This document shows, one piece after another, positions 43,707 through 54,867 of a DNA stretch of 64,000 nt; the stretch's first letter is position 1; every line of letters begins with the position of its first letter. The stretch is from Larix kaempferi (taxonomy: Eukaryota; Streptophyta; Pinopsida; Pinales; Pinaceae). Location: positions 62,001 to 126,000 of the forward strand of contig BSBM01001439.1 of NCBI GenBank assembly GCA_027924585.1, given 5' to 3'. A model generated the notes under the pieces. That model did no database searches. It was not told where the DNA came from and saw nothing but the letters and a program-made list of their open reading frames with translations. The position numbers were made by a program, and so were the translations under genes.

Positions 43707-46390
43707 TGTAATACCCCCATTTTGACCCTTCGGATGTATTGGATTTTAATGTAAATGCCGTATATATGTGATGGATGATTCCTAGCGTGGAGATCAAGGC
43801 CAAGGCCCCGCTAGTGAATGCTCAGCCTTGAAGGGCTGGTATTTAATGATTGTGTTATCCATGTGCAAGTAAGCCATGGGGAAATTGTAAAAATGATGTA
43901 AATGATTATAATGCAAATAAAAATACCAAGGGGTTCGCTATGGATGAATCTAAATGAGCGGGATATGTGTATCCACTAGGGATAGGTGAAGGAGTTGGGG
44001 GATTGAACCCTAGGCTACCATATGTCACCTTGAGAACCCACCTTTGATTGTCTTGGCTGTCATTTAATTTTGTGTAAGAAAGTATTACAGAAAAAAATTG
44101 TTCATGAGGTTGAGGGAGTATGGGAAGCCCTGAAATCCGTAAGGCAGGGTATGGGCTCGGTTTTGGGCTTGTCCCACAAGTCACCCTGCCTCATGGGGGA
44201 CATTTTCCCTCATCCCGATGGCAGGAGAAAATAGGAAGACGGCTATTGGGAGGAGGCTAGGAATTCCAACGGTGGAAGAACTAGAAATGGTGACTAAGAA
44301 TCAAGTCACGTTTGGAAGTGTCAAGATGGCCCGGGAAATTTTTGTGGGGAATGAAATCCAACGGGGGATTTTTCAATTTTCATGGCGAACGCATCCCTGT
44401 AGTAAGAAGAAAACTGGAAATCGCGACTTGGAAGGAAGCCACGATTTGTTGAGCCAAAAATGCCCAAGAAATCTCTGTGGACAGAGGAATCCGATGGGGG
44501 ATCCATAGACCCAAACCGTGGGGTGAATATGAGATGGTTAGATGCCTAGAACGCCATAGGAGAACCTGGATTTGATAGCCGAAAACCCTGTCGTGGGACA
44601 GATCCATCCACTCGCAACGACGCCCAGAAATTTCATAGGAAACCCTGATTCAGAATCCCGAAAACCCAGTTGCAGGACAGAGCCTTTCGACCTCAACCCT
44701 AAGGAGATCCAAGAGTGGATCACAATGGGAGAAAGACCTGGGGGGGTTAGACTTTATGGTAGAGCCAGTGAGAGATCATTCATCTTTGGTTTAGAATTCA
44801 GGACCAGCCATACCTGCCCAAGTCATCGCTGAGGGAAGGGGCGCCCGAGGGACTGCACAGCAGAGAAGGGGACCTTACTTAGGATGAGAGTGGAGGTGAT
44901 GGGGGTGCCTGGACTTTCTGAAGCCAATTGGATATGCTTGTAGCTCTATGTTTGAGATCATTGTCTTAGAAACCTCCTACCTTGTCTTCCCACTTGCTTA
45001 ACAGAGCTAGTTGTGTGTTGGATGACTCTGAATGATTGTGAAACCATGTTTGTGAGTGAGCCTGTTAGTTCCTCCTTAGTGGATACATAGCTCCATCTCA
45101 GGGGTGGTCTCTGAGAGCTGAAAGAATACAGGCTAGGCAAAGACCTATGGTTGGGTTGGAACGTTGCATTCCATAGCCAGTTGCTTGGAGATTTCAATGG
45201 AAAAATAAGTGTTCTCTCTAATTCATATCATGTTCATTATATGTGTTTTACTTATGCAATGATTTAATTATTTATGAATGTTATTGATATGTTGAATGCA
45301 TGATAGATATGTGTGTGGATAATGTTTCATTCAGTTGTGTTTATTTGAGTATGCATATGCATCCATGTGTTTTTATTTTTATGAATTTGTTCATCGATGA
45401 ATATGGCTAAGTATTTTTTAGGCCCATAATGCTCAGAATGTTCAGTCATGGCTTTGGGGGAGAACTAGACACCCCTTGTTGTGTTAATGTTCCCTCTGAG
45501 GGTTTGGGTTGATGGGAGGAGACATGGCAGAGTGGATCAGAGCTCTTTACAAAGTGGTAAAGAGACATGGATGAATTTTGGGAAACACTTTGATTGGAAG
45601 AATGGAAAAATAAAAGCCCTTAGTTGTGGCATAAGATCACACTGTTTCATAGAGCTCGCTGAGAGCTTTCCAACGATACCAATTTTTCCAAAAATGGACT
45701 GAGGATGAGAAAGTTATCATCTTGAGAAGTTGGCAGTAACAAGGGTATATGGTCGACTTTTGACTTTCCGAACCCACAGTGTGGATTGCGGATTGCGGAA
45801 TTCGGAGGCGTGATTTCTCGGCGTGGTGCGTTAGAGTTCCGACTTTTCGACTTCCGCATGGCGGATTGTGGAATGCGGAATTCGGAGGGGTGATTTCTCC
45901 GTATTTGTGCATTTGGGGGTTCCGACTTTTGACTCCCGCATCACGGATTGCGAATTGCAGAAGTTGGAGGCGTAAATATTCGAAGTGAATTTGCAATTCT
46001 AACTTTTGACTCCCACATCACGGATTGCGGATTGCGGAAGTCCAAGGTGTAATTTGTCCAGAGTTGAGAATTTGGGGTTCCGAATTTCGACTCTCGCATC
46101 ACGGATTGCGGAAGTCAGAGGCATATTTCTTCGACGTTGTGTATTTGGTGTTCCGACTTTCCGACTCCGACATTGTGGATTGCAGAAGTTGGAGGTGTAT
46201 TAATTCTTGAAGCTGTGAATTTTGAATTCTTAATTCTGACTTCCGACTTGCAGATTGCAGATTGCGGATTGTAGACTGAAGTTGTTGTGTCTGTGTGAAA
46301 ACGCATAGTTTGAAAAAAAAAATAGCAAGTTGTTTCTAAGGAGCTCCTCCATCACCTCTAAAGAGCACTGAGGGGACCGGGGATGTTACA
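43707..46390 (+). repeat. right LTR of the LARD
   Basis: It is a direct repeat of 36149-38826, ending GGGGATGTTACA, followed by the target copy AGTAA. Open frames inside it (for example 44218-44508 and 44572-44832) are not conserved in the left LTR and are not genes. Confidence 0.92.
45775..46270. repeat. tandem repeat inside the right LARD LTR
   Basis: This is the counterpart of the array at 38,220-38,715, with the same GACTTCCG / GCGGAAGTCGGA units, individually diverged. Confidence 0.85.
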
Positions 46391-46491
46391 AGTAAATCCC
46401 CCCCAAAATATCATCCTATTGTGCAAGCATCGCATACTCCTTTTCTCGAGCTACAACTTGTCTCGAAACTATATGTTGCTCACCAACAATG
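46391..46491 (+). mobile_element. relic copy B, middle fragment
   Basis: About 100 bp matches 14,366-14,470 of relic A (CCCAAAATATCA, GAGCTACAACTTGTCTC). It lies between the LARD and the next element. It proves that both are inserted in the same relic. Confidence 0.85.
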
Positions 46492-47219
46492 TGTTGGCAC
46501 AGGATTAGTTTGCATGAAGTGCGAAAGCCAACAGCTTTGAAAGGGCTAATCCATGAAAGAAGGGTCATTCGTGGAGAACGAGGAAGCGCGAGATTAGTTT
46601 AGGGTTGTCAGAATTGGTCATGTGGACCGTTTTGTAACCACTTAGTGTCATATAAATAGAAGCATGATTGTAATCCTAAGGGCACCTAGTTATCTAGCTA
46701 TTGATCGATTGATCCAGTTTTTTATCTTTTGTATCTGCGATATGATGTATTGACTATTTCTGCGAAGGTCATTCCGCAAGTTTTAATGAATGCATGAAGA
46801 TGTTCGATTATGTTTCTATCTTTGTCTTTGTTTCTGTTAGATGATGAATAAGAATGTTTGCGAAATGGTTAATACTCTGTGGGTTTGGTAAATTATGTTC
46901 ATGCGAATGAGTAGTTAGATCATGTTGATGTGAATGTCTATTATGTGTTGAATCTGCAAATGATGAATTGTTAGTATAATACGAAAGAAATAATCTCTAG
47001 TTTCTGCAGTTGTAATGTGTGTTTGATGCATGTCCTCAACTCCATTGTGGAAACTTGGTTCTTGTAGCCCCTTTATCCATCTTGGGTGAGACTTCACTCG
47101 CTTTGCGAGTGATGCTGGAAAGGGTTACACCTTTCTGGGCCAGTGTTTAAGGGAGTTTGGTCGATGGTTTGTTGACGACAGTGCGAAGTGAACCCCTGTC
47201 GATAGACGCTGTGTCAACA
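46492..47219 (+). repeat. left LTR, with TATA box
   Basis: It is a direct repeat of 54868-55594. TATAAATA at 46651-46658 is the likely promoter. Confidence 0.92.
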
Positions 47220-47812
47220 AATGGTTTCATTGGCAAGACCTTGAAGAGGAAAGGAAGAGGATACGCTGTGGCACCCGACGAAACCGAAGATTCAAGAGTG
47301 GTTTGAAAAAAATTGCAGAGGAATTCGCAGAAGGTGAAAAGCAGAACCCTGGACAGACAGTAACCAGTTGGTTGCAGAAGTATATTTATTCGGATATCCA
47401 TGAGATATTTTTTTGTGAATTCCTGGTATTGTTGCATGAGTGGCTAGCGCAGCTGACATTTTAGAAAAATCACTTCCAAAAGACTGAGCCTAATCATTGG
47501 ACTCCAGAACTGATCTGACAACTAAAATGAGTTGACAATAAGTTATCAAGGGCTGTCAATTTTAGGGTGGATAGTATCCTCGAGGGATACATCACTGAGT
47601 TCGCAGTAGACACAATCAAATCATATAGCGACACGGAAAGGAACTTTTTCAAAGGACCGAGGGGCAGATTCTTACTATTGCTAAAACTGTGGATTAAGAT
47701 GCTCATCTGCGAAAAGGGCATATTGAGGATGACTTATGACGAGTAGAAAGATCAGTGTGTAGAGGTTGAGGGTATCGCGTGAATGCGGATCCAATAGAAA
47801 GATGTGAGGTAT
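47220..47812 (+). pseudogene. ruined N-terminal coding region upstream of Gag
   Basis: Translation gives blocks that read as protein (for example TVTSWLQKYIYSDIHEIFF, then after stops LEGYITEFAVDTIKSYSDTE and LLKLWIKMLICEKGI), broken by TAG and TGA codons and a shift. The same frame runs into the Gag ORF past a TAG at 47795-47797. It is probably the original start of a longer Gag or a leader protein. No domain was recognised. Confidence 0.5.
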
Positions 47813-49027
47813 ATGGACATGAGTGATGACGAGTTTCTAAGGGAGGCTGAAGAAGACTGTGGTACCTTGAGGAGTGGGGCGATATTCCGGCGACCTGAGA
47901 AGAGGAGGAGGACTCAAAGAGAGTCTCCTGAAAGGACCGGAATGAAATACTGCGAAACAGTATCACAAGGAACAGAGATACCTTATTACAGCGAAGGAGA
48001 CAGTGACAAGGCTACCCCAGAAGCAGAAGACGGATGGATCGCAAGTGACAACACACCTTCAACCCTGTGCACTACTCATAATTTTACAGGAAGAAACACA
48101 AGCTATTCGCAGAATTTCCCTACGTGCAGCAGTAGAAGTAGTAAATCAGTAAACAATAGCAGTAGGAACGTTAGGATGGGAGATGACACAAAGATACCCA
48201 CTTTCCAGGGGAATGGGACTGAAGATCCCGAGCAGTATTGGTTCCTGTGCGAAGCAGTCTGGACTGTGAAGCAGGTCCAGGATGAAGATATAAAAAAGGG
48301 ACACCTAACGACAACCCTTAGGGGCTGGGCATTATATTGGTTTATGAAGCTTACAAAGGTTCCAGTGGGAACACCGACCAAGTCATTGGCGCAGATCAAA
48401 GCAGGAATGGTCGATAAATTTAGAAAGCCAAAGTCAGAATCACAGTATGTCACCGAGCTCAAAGAAATCAAGCAATACCCAAATGAGCTAGTATGGGAAT
48501 TTGATCAACGGTATAAGGCATTGATAGCAAAGGTGAGTTTCAGAATAAACTATATGCAGCACAAGGAGTGGTTTATCATAGGATTGGTGCCACACATCCA
48601 CAGACCACTAATGCAACAGAAGGTAGTAACACAGGCCAAAGCATTGGAGATTGCGATGAAGATGGAGGCTTCACCAATTGGCAAAGCAGGGATAGGAATG
48701 GATAGGATCCAGGCGCAATTGGCCAATCTGACACTACAATTGCAAGATATAAAGAAGGGGAAAGAAACCCGCAAAGACGTATGGTGTGCCAGGTGTAAAA
48801 CAGAAGAACACCATAAGGATAATTGCCCCGAGTTTCGAGAATATTTACAATCAGGTGCACCGAACCCCCTCCGTCAGGGAGGAATGCCTTGGTGTCCTAT
48901 CTATCAGACCAGAGGGCATTGGCCGGAAGAATGTGTGTATTTGCAAAATATGGTGTTGAAGCCAGTAAACCTATATTGCAAGTTTTTCCGGTCAGTTGGT
49001 CACGATGAGAAAGACTGCGGGGCTTGA
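47813..49027 (+). CDS. Gag protein of the 46.5-55.6 kb element
   Basis: The frame opens at a GTG (47804), but the first ATG is 47813 (MDMSDDEFLREAEEDCG). The N-terminal 120 residues are charged and Ser-rich. The retrotransposon gag core follows at about 125-290 (IPTFQGNGTEDPEQYWFLC, RGWALYWFMKL, ELKEIKQYPNELVWEFDQRY). A good CCHC knuckle, CARCKTEEHHKDNC, comes next. Two further knuckles have lost a Cys (CPIYQTRGHWPEEC and CKFFRSVGHDEKDC). It is intact as a frame of about 404 codons. The following segment in another frame adds one more knuckle. Confidence 0.85.
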   Translation: MDMSDDEFLREAEEDCGTLRSGAIFRRPEKRRRTQRESPERTGMKYCETVSQGTEIPYYSEGDSDKATPEAEDGWIASDNTPSTLCTTHNFTGRNTSYSQNFPTCSSRSSKSVNNSSRNVRMGDDTKIPTFQGNGTEDPEQYWFLCEAVWTVKQVQDEDIKKGHLTTTLRGWALYWFMKLTKVPVGTPTKSLAQIKAGMVDKFRKPKSESQYVTELKEIKQYPNELVWEFDQRYKALIAKVSFRINYMQHKEWFIIGLVPHIHRPLMQQKVVTQAKALEIAMKMEASPIGKAGIGMDRIQAQLANLTLQLQDIKKGKETRKDVWCARCKTEEHHKDNCPEFREYLQSGAPNPLRQGGMPWCPIYQTRGHWPEECVYLQNMVLKPVNLYCKFFRSVGHDEKDCGA

Positions 49028-49500
49028 CCTAATGCAAGATCGAACTGCTGATACGTACTTTATGAAAGGGGAAGAGAAACCGGCGGTACAGCAGCAACCG
49101 CAGTATACACAACAGCCCCTGTTTAGTCAGCCACAGTAGTACGATCAAGGGCAGTATGGGAAACTGCAGTATGGTCACCCGCAATATCTGCCACTGAAGT
49201 ATGGCAAGCCGTAGTATGGGAAACCACCATATCAGCAGCCGCAATATGGATAGCTGCAGTACCCACCATATGAAACACCGCAGGGAGGGTTCATAGGAGG
49301 ATTCCGTGAAGGTCGAGGGGCTGGCGTAGGACGCAGAGGAGATGCTGGACGAGGACGAGGGCCGATTGTATGTTACAATTGCGGGCAGCAGGGGCATTAT
49401 CAGAGGGATTGCCCGAATCTGGCACCATAGTGCACTTATTGTAGTGTTGTGGATCATGGCGTTAAGATTGCCCGCAGCTCATCAAATGGCAGATTAAGAA
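49028..49500 (+). pseudogene. Gag tail: Gln/Tyr/Gly repeats and a CCHC knuckle
   Basis: A low-complexity run of QYG and PQY units (49,090-49,270) is followed by a Gly/Arg box and the knuckle CYNCGQQGHYQRDC near 49,369-49,410. Several TAG codons stand where CAG would give Gln in the repeat (for example at 49,136-49,145 and 49,210-49,215). A shift separates it from the Gag ORF. The layout matches nucleocapsid tails of plant Gypsy Gag proteins. Confidence 0.7.
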
Positions 49501-49771
49501 TCTTCCACCACCTCCACAAAACCAGAATCAGAATACGCCATCGGCTGTACAGATGATATCAACAGAGGTTCGAAGACACAATGCGACTATTGGAGTAGTG
49601 ACACGAGGAGGGGCTATCACAGGAGTCGACAGGTCACAGGATACCGTCCGACCAATAGCACGGAAGCATGTCACCTTTGATGCGGAGGTCGAAAGGGACT
49701 TCTTTTTGAAATCGCAAGAGGCAATGAGATAGAGGGGGCAGTTACCTCTTCAAGAAGAAGTTATCTACGAT

Positions 49772-50569
49772 ATGCCACCAATGTTCGACACGACGAAGTC
49801 ATGGAGGAAGGCCAACACCTTAAAAGCCTTCTTGGAGAGTTTCCTGGAGTTGGCAAAGGATCAAGATGCGTTGGAAGAAATATCCAGTCTGTTGCATCGA
49901 CGGGACGGTGCACGCCAGGAACAAAAGGTCAATCGCATACACAAGATAAAGACGGGGAGAGAGATGCGAATGTCGGCACAAATTGGAGAATTTGATGTCG
50001 ACTCAATCATTTTAGACCTGGGATCAGATGTGAACATTCTGACCAAGCAGACCTGGGAAACAATGGGAAAACCACAGTTGGCCTAGTCACCAGTACGGCT
50101 ACGATTGGAAAATCAGAGTAAGGTTACTCCACTTGGCTCGGTGTTCCAGCTTCCAGTTGAAATTGAGGGACTCGGGACATATGCCGACTTCAATGTCATA
50201 GAGATTGTTGATAACACAAGCCCCTATCCGGTGCTGCTAGGGATAGACTGGGCGATGGAAAACCAGGCCATCATCAACTTCAAGAAGCAGACTATGTCGT
50301 TTGAAAATCGCGAGATGAGGGTCGTCACACCTCTTGATCCTGCAGAAGGGCAGCGATACGTTGAATCAATAAGAGATGAATTTATGGAGGGATGGGATAG
50401 TGTATACAACATATCTGAGGATTACATTAATCCTACCGCAGACGGAGAATTGGGATTGCGCAGTGTCAATTCGGCATCGTCAGATTCATATGAGGTGCTC
50501 GAGAATTGGCAGAACCGGTTACACGAAGTGTCATTCAGGAGATGTGCACGGATCACACAGTCGCTGTGA
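49772..50569 (+). pseudogene. aspartic protease region
   Basis: One frame holds the retropepsin motif ILDLGSDVNIL near 50,010-50,042, with Leu where Ser/Thr is usual, and the second strand VLLGIDWAM near 50,230. It is interrupted once, by TAG at 50084-50086. The C-terminal part (VVTPLDPAEGQRYVESIRDE) is a linker. The protease would mature the polyprotein. Confidence 0.8.
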
Positions 50570-50611
50570 TGGGTAGCCACAGAGGAGTGCGCACTAGAGA
50601 CATACGAGGGA

Positions 50612-51200
50612 TTGCCTAATTTGAACAAGTTTCTCACTAAATTTGAGGAGAAAGTGGTAGAGCCGCAACGTCTATTGGCCTTGGAGGAAGCCTTGAAGGC
50701 TACTCCTGCGCACTGGTGGGTGGCACACAAGTCTAATATCACAAACTGGACACTATGTCGACACCTCATGGAGGTTAGGTTCGGCGACGTTGCAGGATAC
50801 GGTGGAAGGAAATATGACGAACAAGGAGATCCAAAGGAACATCTGAATGCATGTCAACACCAATGGGTCTCACGAGCAAAGTAGGAGTGGGTACATGCAT
50901 TTGTTCACACACTGGATGAAGTACCGCGGAGTTGGTATGTCGCAGCAGAACTACGACGTGGGATGACCTCTTGGGAATAGCTCAACATTGGCTTTAGGCA
51001 ATTGTTTTGTTTCTGATATTAGAACCCCTTCATCCATAGTGCGCTACAGGTGATCCGCGAAAAGATATTCAAAGCAGTACCGACAGAAGAACCGTTGAAA
51101 CTTCGGTGGACTGCGACACCAGAAATGTTAATGGAATGTTATAATATCACAGGAGAGCCAAACGATGAGGATAATCTAAGGGCCATATATGTGCCGGAAT
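50612..51200 (+). pseudogene. second gag-like segment between protease and RT
   Basis: The frame reads DPKEHLNACQHQWVSRAK, stop, EWVHAFVHTLDEVPRSWYV, then ELRRGMTSWE, stop, LNIGFRQLF, in the manner of a retrotransposon gag capsid core (helix, Trp-Tyr, then F...L...F). It then runs through a linker into RT without other domains. Stops are TAG and TGA only. In standard Gypsy elements nothing gag-like stands here. The identity as a capsid core is inferred from the pattern, not proven. Confidence 0.5.
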
Positions 51201-51259
51201 GAGAAGGTAGTCGCAGTGTTGAGGCACCAGGAATACCTTTCGACAGGTTTCAACAACTG

Positions 51260-51697
51260 TTGAAAATCAAGAAGGTGAACATTGGGTCGGAGGAGAATCC
51301 AAAGTTCGCAAGTATTGGAGACTACTGGGATGACTCCACCATCGCGAAGATGACTGATCTGTTGCATGATTTTCAGGATATGTTCCCAACGAAATTCTCA
51401 GAGATGAAAGGAATTTTTGGGGACTTAGGCGAAATGAAGATCCCCCTAAAACCCAATGCAAAGCCAGTCAAGCAACGACCCTACAGGTTGAATCCAAGGT
51501 ACAAGAAACGGATGAAGAATGAGATTGACAAAATGCTAGACACAGAACCAATGACGGATGAGTTTGAGAAGTACACAACAGCGACCAAGAGGGATCGGAA
51601 GGGATCAACGACACACAATAACTATAAGAAGTACGTAATCCAAACTCTACGACGAAGTATCGACACAGCGGAGCTGGCTGTGTCGCCAATCGAATAA
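51260..51697 (+). pseudogene. N-terminal stub of reverse transcriptase
   Basis: The stub DLLHDFQDMFPTKFSEMKGI followed by KPVKQRPYRLNPRYK is the entry of a Gypsy RT. After DKML (near 51,540) the expected continuation is missing. The frame goes on with unrelated, low-value sequence to a TAA at 51695-51697. No catalytic Asp pair, RNase H or integrase motif is present anywhere downstream, so the deletion removed about 2-3 kb of pol in comparison with a complete element. Confidence 0.82.
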
Positions 51698-51946
51698 TGC
51701 AGTATTTGCAGTAAAAAAAAAATAATTGAAGGGTAAACCAAGACGCGATCTACTTCGGTGAGTCAGAAACTACCATGATGAAGAAGGGTCCAATCCAATA
51801 ATCAATGAGCAGTTAAACCACAATGACCGATGGGAAAAAATGAAAAACTGGAACAATTAATGCCTGACGCATGTGATGGATTTAGGAAATCGATGTTGGA
51901 TTTGGAAATTACTCTCCAAGATCGGACGGATGCGGCACTCCACCAC

Positions 51947-51954
51947 TATAAAAA
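51947..51954 (+). promoter_or_regulatory. TATA-like box upstream of the accessory frame
   Basis: TATAAAAA lies about 60 bp before the ATG at 52013 in otherwise GC-moderate DNA. It could serve a separate transcript for the accessory frame. This is inference from position only. Confidence 0.35.
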
Positions 51955-52012
51955 TTAAGCAGGGGGGCGAATCGACACATTGTGTGTTGAGCAAGAATCT
52001 GCATAGAAGTGC

Positions 52013-54828
52013 ATGGCAGTGTATATTTCGAGTGCAAGTACCGAACCGCTCGAACCCATGCCCATTACAGAGGAACAACCAAAATTCATGTCTGGTATAC
52101 CACTCAAGAAGAAGAGGGGCGCCAATCGGCCTCTGGCCAAACGCCGAAGAAAGGGACCCGAACCTCAGTACGATTCACCGACAAAGACGCAAGTACTTCA
52201 GGCACTGAAGTATTGCAAGAAGCGCATTATGGACCAACAATACCAGGGTATGTGCCGCCACGGCAGAGAGGGGCACTAGTGCTGCGGATCGACAAGAACG
52301 AACGGTATAGTATTGCAATGTCGTCGATACCGCAAGGAGTTCCTCAAGTCGGGAACATTGTAGCAAAGTTGCAGAAACTACTGTATATCGACCATGACCT
52401 TGTGAATTTCCAAGAAAGCACAGAAGGTTATGTTGACATCCACCATGAAGGAGGCCCAACCATGAAGGAACCCACAGGATGGGCAGTGGGATTGGAGCAG
52501 TCGAGGTTGTTAGGCCTCACCCAGATGCCACACTTCGGGCGGCTAGCATAGGTCAATGCATGCGTCAAGCAATTGCTGGCTTGTTTTCATGTTGGGTACC
52601 TATGGCTACATGAGAAGATTCCAGTCACAGTTGATTTGATCGCAAGAATCATCAAGCTACCTAAATATGGGGCCGACCCTTCCCAATTTTTCCAGGAGAA
52701 GGATAAAGACAAGGAGCTTGCAGAAAGCTTGAGGATGAAGTACAGCATGGACAAGAATTCCAAAGGATATCTAATCCACACAATTAAGAACCAGGCCATC
52801 AGGGTTGCGGCAAAGATACTCGCAGTTAAAGTAGTGTGGAAGAACAGACCAAGGGAATGCAACTCGGGCATCCTTGCCACCGCGGAGCTCTGTGCCAAAG
52901 GAGAGTGGCTGAACTGGTCCAAATTCTTATTGCACGAACTGGTCGAAGATGCATATGATGCGCAAGAGCACGGGAAGGCGTTTACATACTCCTTGCTCAT
53001 AATTTTGGTCGCATTAGCAAGGTGGAGGGAACCTGAGCACTATCAGGGTATGGACACACCAGAAGCTCAGGTACGCGAAGGAGCACGATACTAGAACTTA
53101 TGGGCGACGACTGATAAAGAGCGACAGAGAGACAATGTTCTACAATTTTACTTGTTTTTAGAAAGACCACGGATGGATGTGCAAATGATACCGCGAATAT
53201 CAGAGCAAGCAACAATGAAGTACCGACTGATTGCAAGGCTATCGTTCGAGTCCCACACGATTTTTATTCAAGCTCGAGCAGATAAGTCGCATCACTGGCT
53301 ACCGACACAGTATAAGCTCATTGAGGAAGAATTGGATGCCATCATTGCAAAATGGCCGGCAGAGTGGAGAGTTCCAACTGAGGAGAAGGATCTCTCAAAT
53401 GGGAAGGCAACAGGTTGAATAAACCCGGCTGAGGAAGACAAAGGTTCAGTCAGTCGGAAGGAAGGTGCAGGAAAAAACGATGACGCGAAAGAGCATTCGA
53501 AGGGGTCCAACCATGATAAAACCTCAACAGCAGCTACTCCGACAGATTCTGAACTAGATGCACAATACGAGGAACGAAGGACAAAGTAGAGGATGGATCG
53601 GGGCAAAGGAAGCACCAATGGTGGTCTTCCAGAGGAGCAGGTTAATCGACTCCTGGAAAAATTAACCGAGGTCATAGAAGAAAATAGTGCGAGAGTCACA
53701 CAACACTCCAACGAATACTTCCACCAGGTAACCCAACTGTTATCCACGTTGTCAAATGCAGTCGTAGAGTACAGTGCACCGCATGGGGAAGTTCGACCGA
53801 GTGCGTCGACACACAGGGTTGAAGTGGAGGTCGGCATGAACCCCAAGTTAGTTCAGATTTTTCCAAATGCAATGAAAATAGGAAACGATGGGCTGGATGT
53901 GGAACTGAGGAAGTTCGACGCAATCGTAGTAGATTTCAATCTACTACCATTGTTGATGCTACAGAGAATCCAAACCACGGCAATGAAAGAACTTAGCGAA
54001 TGCGAGGCCGCCATACATGACAAGATTGTGTGCTACAAGAAGTAGGTACAAGACACCAAGGAAGAGGCACGACGCCTTCAGGTTGAGAAGGCCCAAACAT
54101 TAGAGGAGAAGAAGAGGGCCCTGGAGGATAGGAAGCGGCTAGAAGAAGCACTATCCATAGTATGTGAGAAGACTTCTCAGGTAGATTAGGAGGTGCTACC
54201 AGAGGTGAAGGAAATTATGTTAGGTGTATTGATCACCAACTTGAGGAAGGAGAATGCAGAGTTGCAAGTAAGGGCGGTACCGAGCACACCGTCGGAACAG
54301 ATTCAGGAATAGCGGAATGTGATTGAGGAAGACGTGACAAACATCACGGAGATGGAAAAGGCAGCACATGTAGTCGCAGAGGGGGTCACAGATTTTTGGG
54401 GCCGTGTAGTCTAGGATGACCAGCTGACTGCGCTAAAAGAACAAGTCACCGAAGTCGAAGCGCAGTTAGAGACCTTTAAGGGATCGATTCAAGCGATGCC
54501 ATCACTCATACGAATGACAAAGGCAGTAGATCTCAAAAGCATGCAGCAGGGTGTAACGAAGGCCCATGAAAGATAGAAAAGAAGGGCTACACATTTGGAT
54601 GAGCTCCAAACAAAAGCTGAATTTCTCGTAGTACAAGTGATGGAAGCATTGAAACAGGTTAAACAACAGCTGGAGGGAGCACAACAGAAAAGTTGTGACC
54701 ATCCAATAGACCAACAAGTGGAAGAATGTGTGCAACTTAGAACATCGGCCAAGGAAGTAGTCGACCAGATCACGAATGAGTACGATGATTTCCAACAACA
54801 AGTGAATGCACCAGAGGTGTCCAACTGA
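52013..54828 (+). pseudogene. large accessory ORF (~940 codons): basic N-terminus, globular part, coiled coil
   Basis: ATG 52013 begins MAVYISSASTEPLEP and soon reaches a basic, nuclear-signal-like stretch (LKKKRG, KRRRK). A shift near 52,245 moves the frame, after which one frame runs to a TGA at 54826. A globular part spans about 52,270-53,400 (SRLLGLTQMPHFGR, LHEKIPVTVDLIARIIKLP, CAKGEWLNWSKFLLHEL, YSLLIILVALARW). A charged linker follows, then heptad-rich coiled coil from 53,600 on. Nine internal stops: TAG at 52549, 53092, 53587, 54043, 54187, 54310, 54412 and 54574, TGA at 53416. It resembles no Gag or Pol domain. The globular part faintly recalls the 'putative plant transposon protein' family (PF20167), which is unproven. 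Confidence 0.75.
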
Positions 54829-54850
54829 GGTGGCTTGAGGGTGAGGCACA

Positions 54851-54867
54851 AGTTTGTGTTGGGGGCC
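54851..54867 (+). promoter_or_regulatory. purine-rich tract before the right LTR
   Basis: AGTTTGTGTTGGGGGCC abuts the right LTR. The G-run would be the plus-strand primer. It is less pure than the tracts of the other elements. Confidence 0.5.

Larger units (their letters stand above)
36149..46390 (+). mobile_element. large retrotransposon derivative (LARD), complete with TSD
   Basis: Direct LTRs of 2,678 bp (36149-38826) and 2,684 bp (43707-46390) start TGTAATACCCCC and end GTTACA. The 5-bp duplication AGTAA is exact (36144-36148 and 46391-46395). A Met-type primer-binding site follows the left LTR and a G-rich purine tract precedes the right one. The 4,880-bp interior has no frame longer than about 95 codons and no protease, RT or integrase motif. 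Long LTRs with a non-coding interior define a LARD, moved by proteins of a partner element. The pre-insertion site is seen in relic A near 14,362. Confidence 0.93.

Noticed and set aside
44218-44832. Open frames inside the right LARD LTR
   Set aside because: The corresponding part of the left LTR does not preserve the frames, so they are not coding.
47220-47240. Primer-binding site directly after the left LTR of the 46.5 kb element
   Set aside because: The sequence AATGGTTTCATTGGCAAG does not match the initiator tRNA-Met site or any other tRNA end I can name with confidence.
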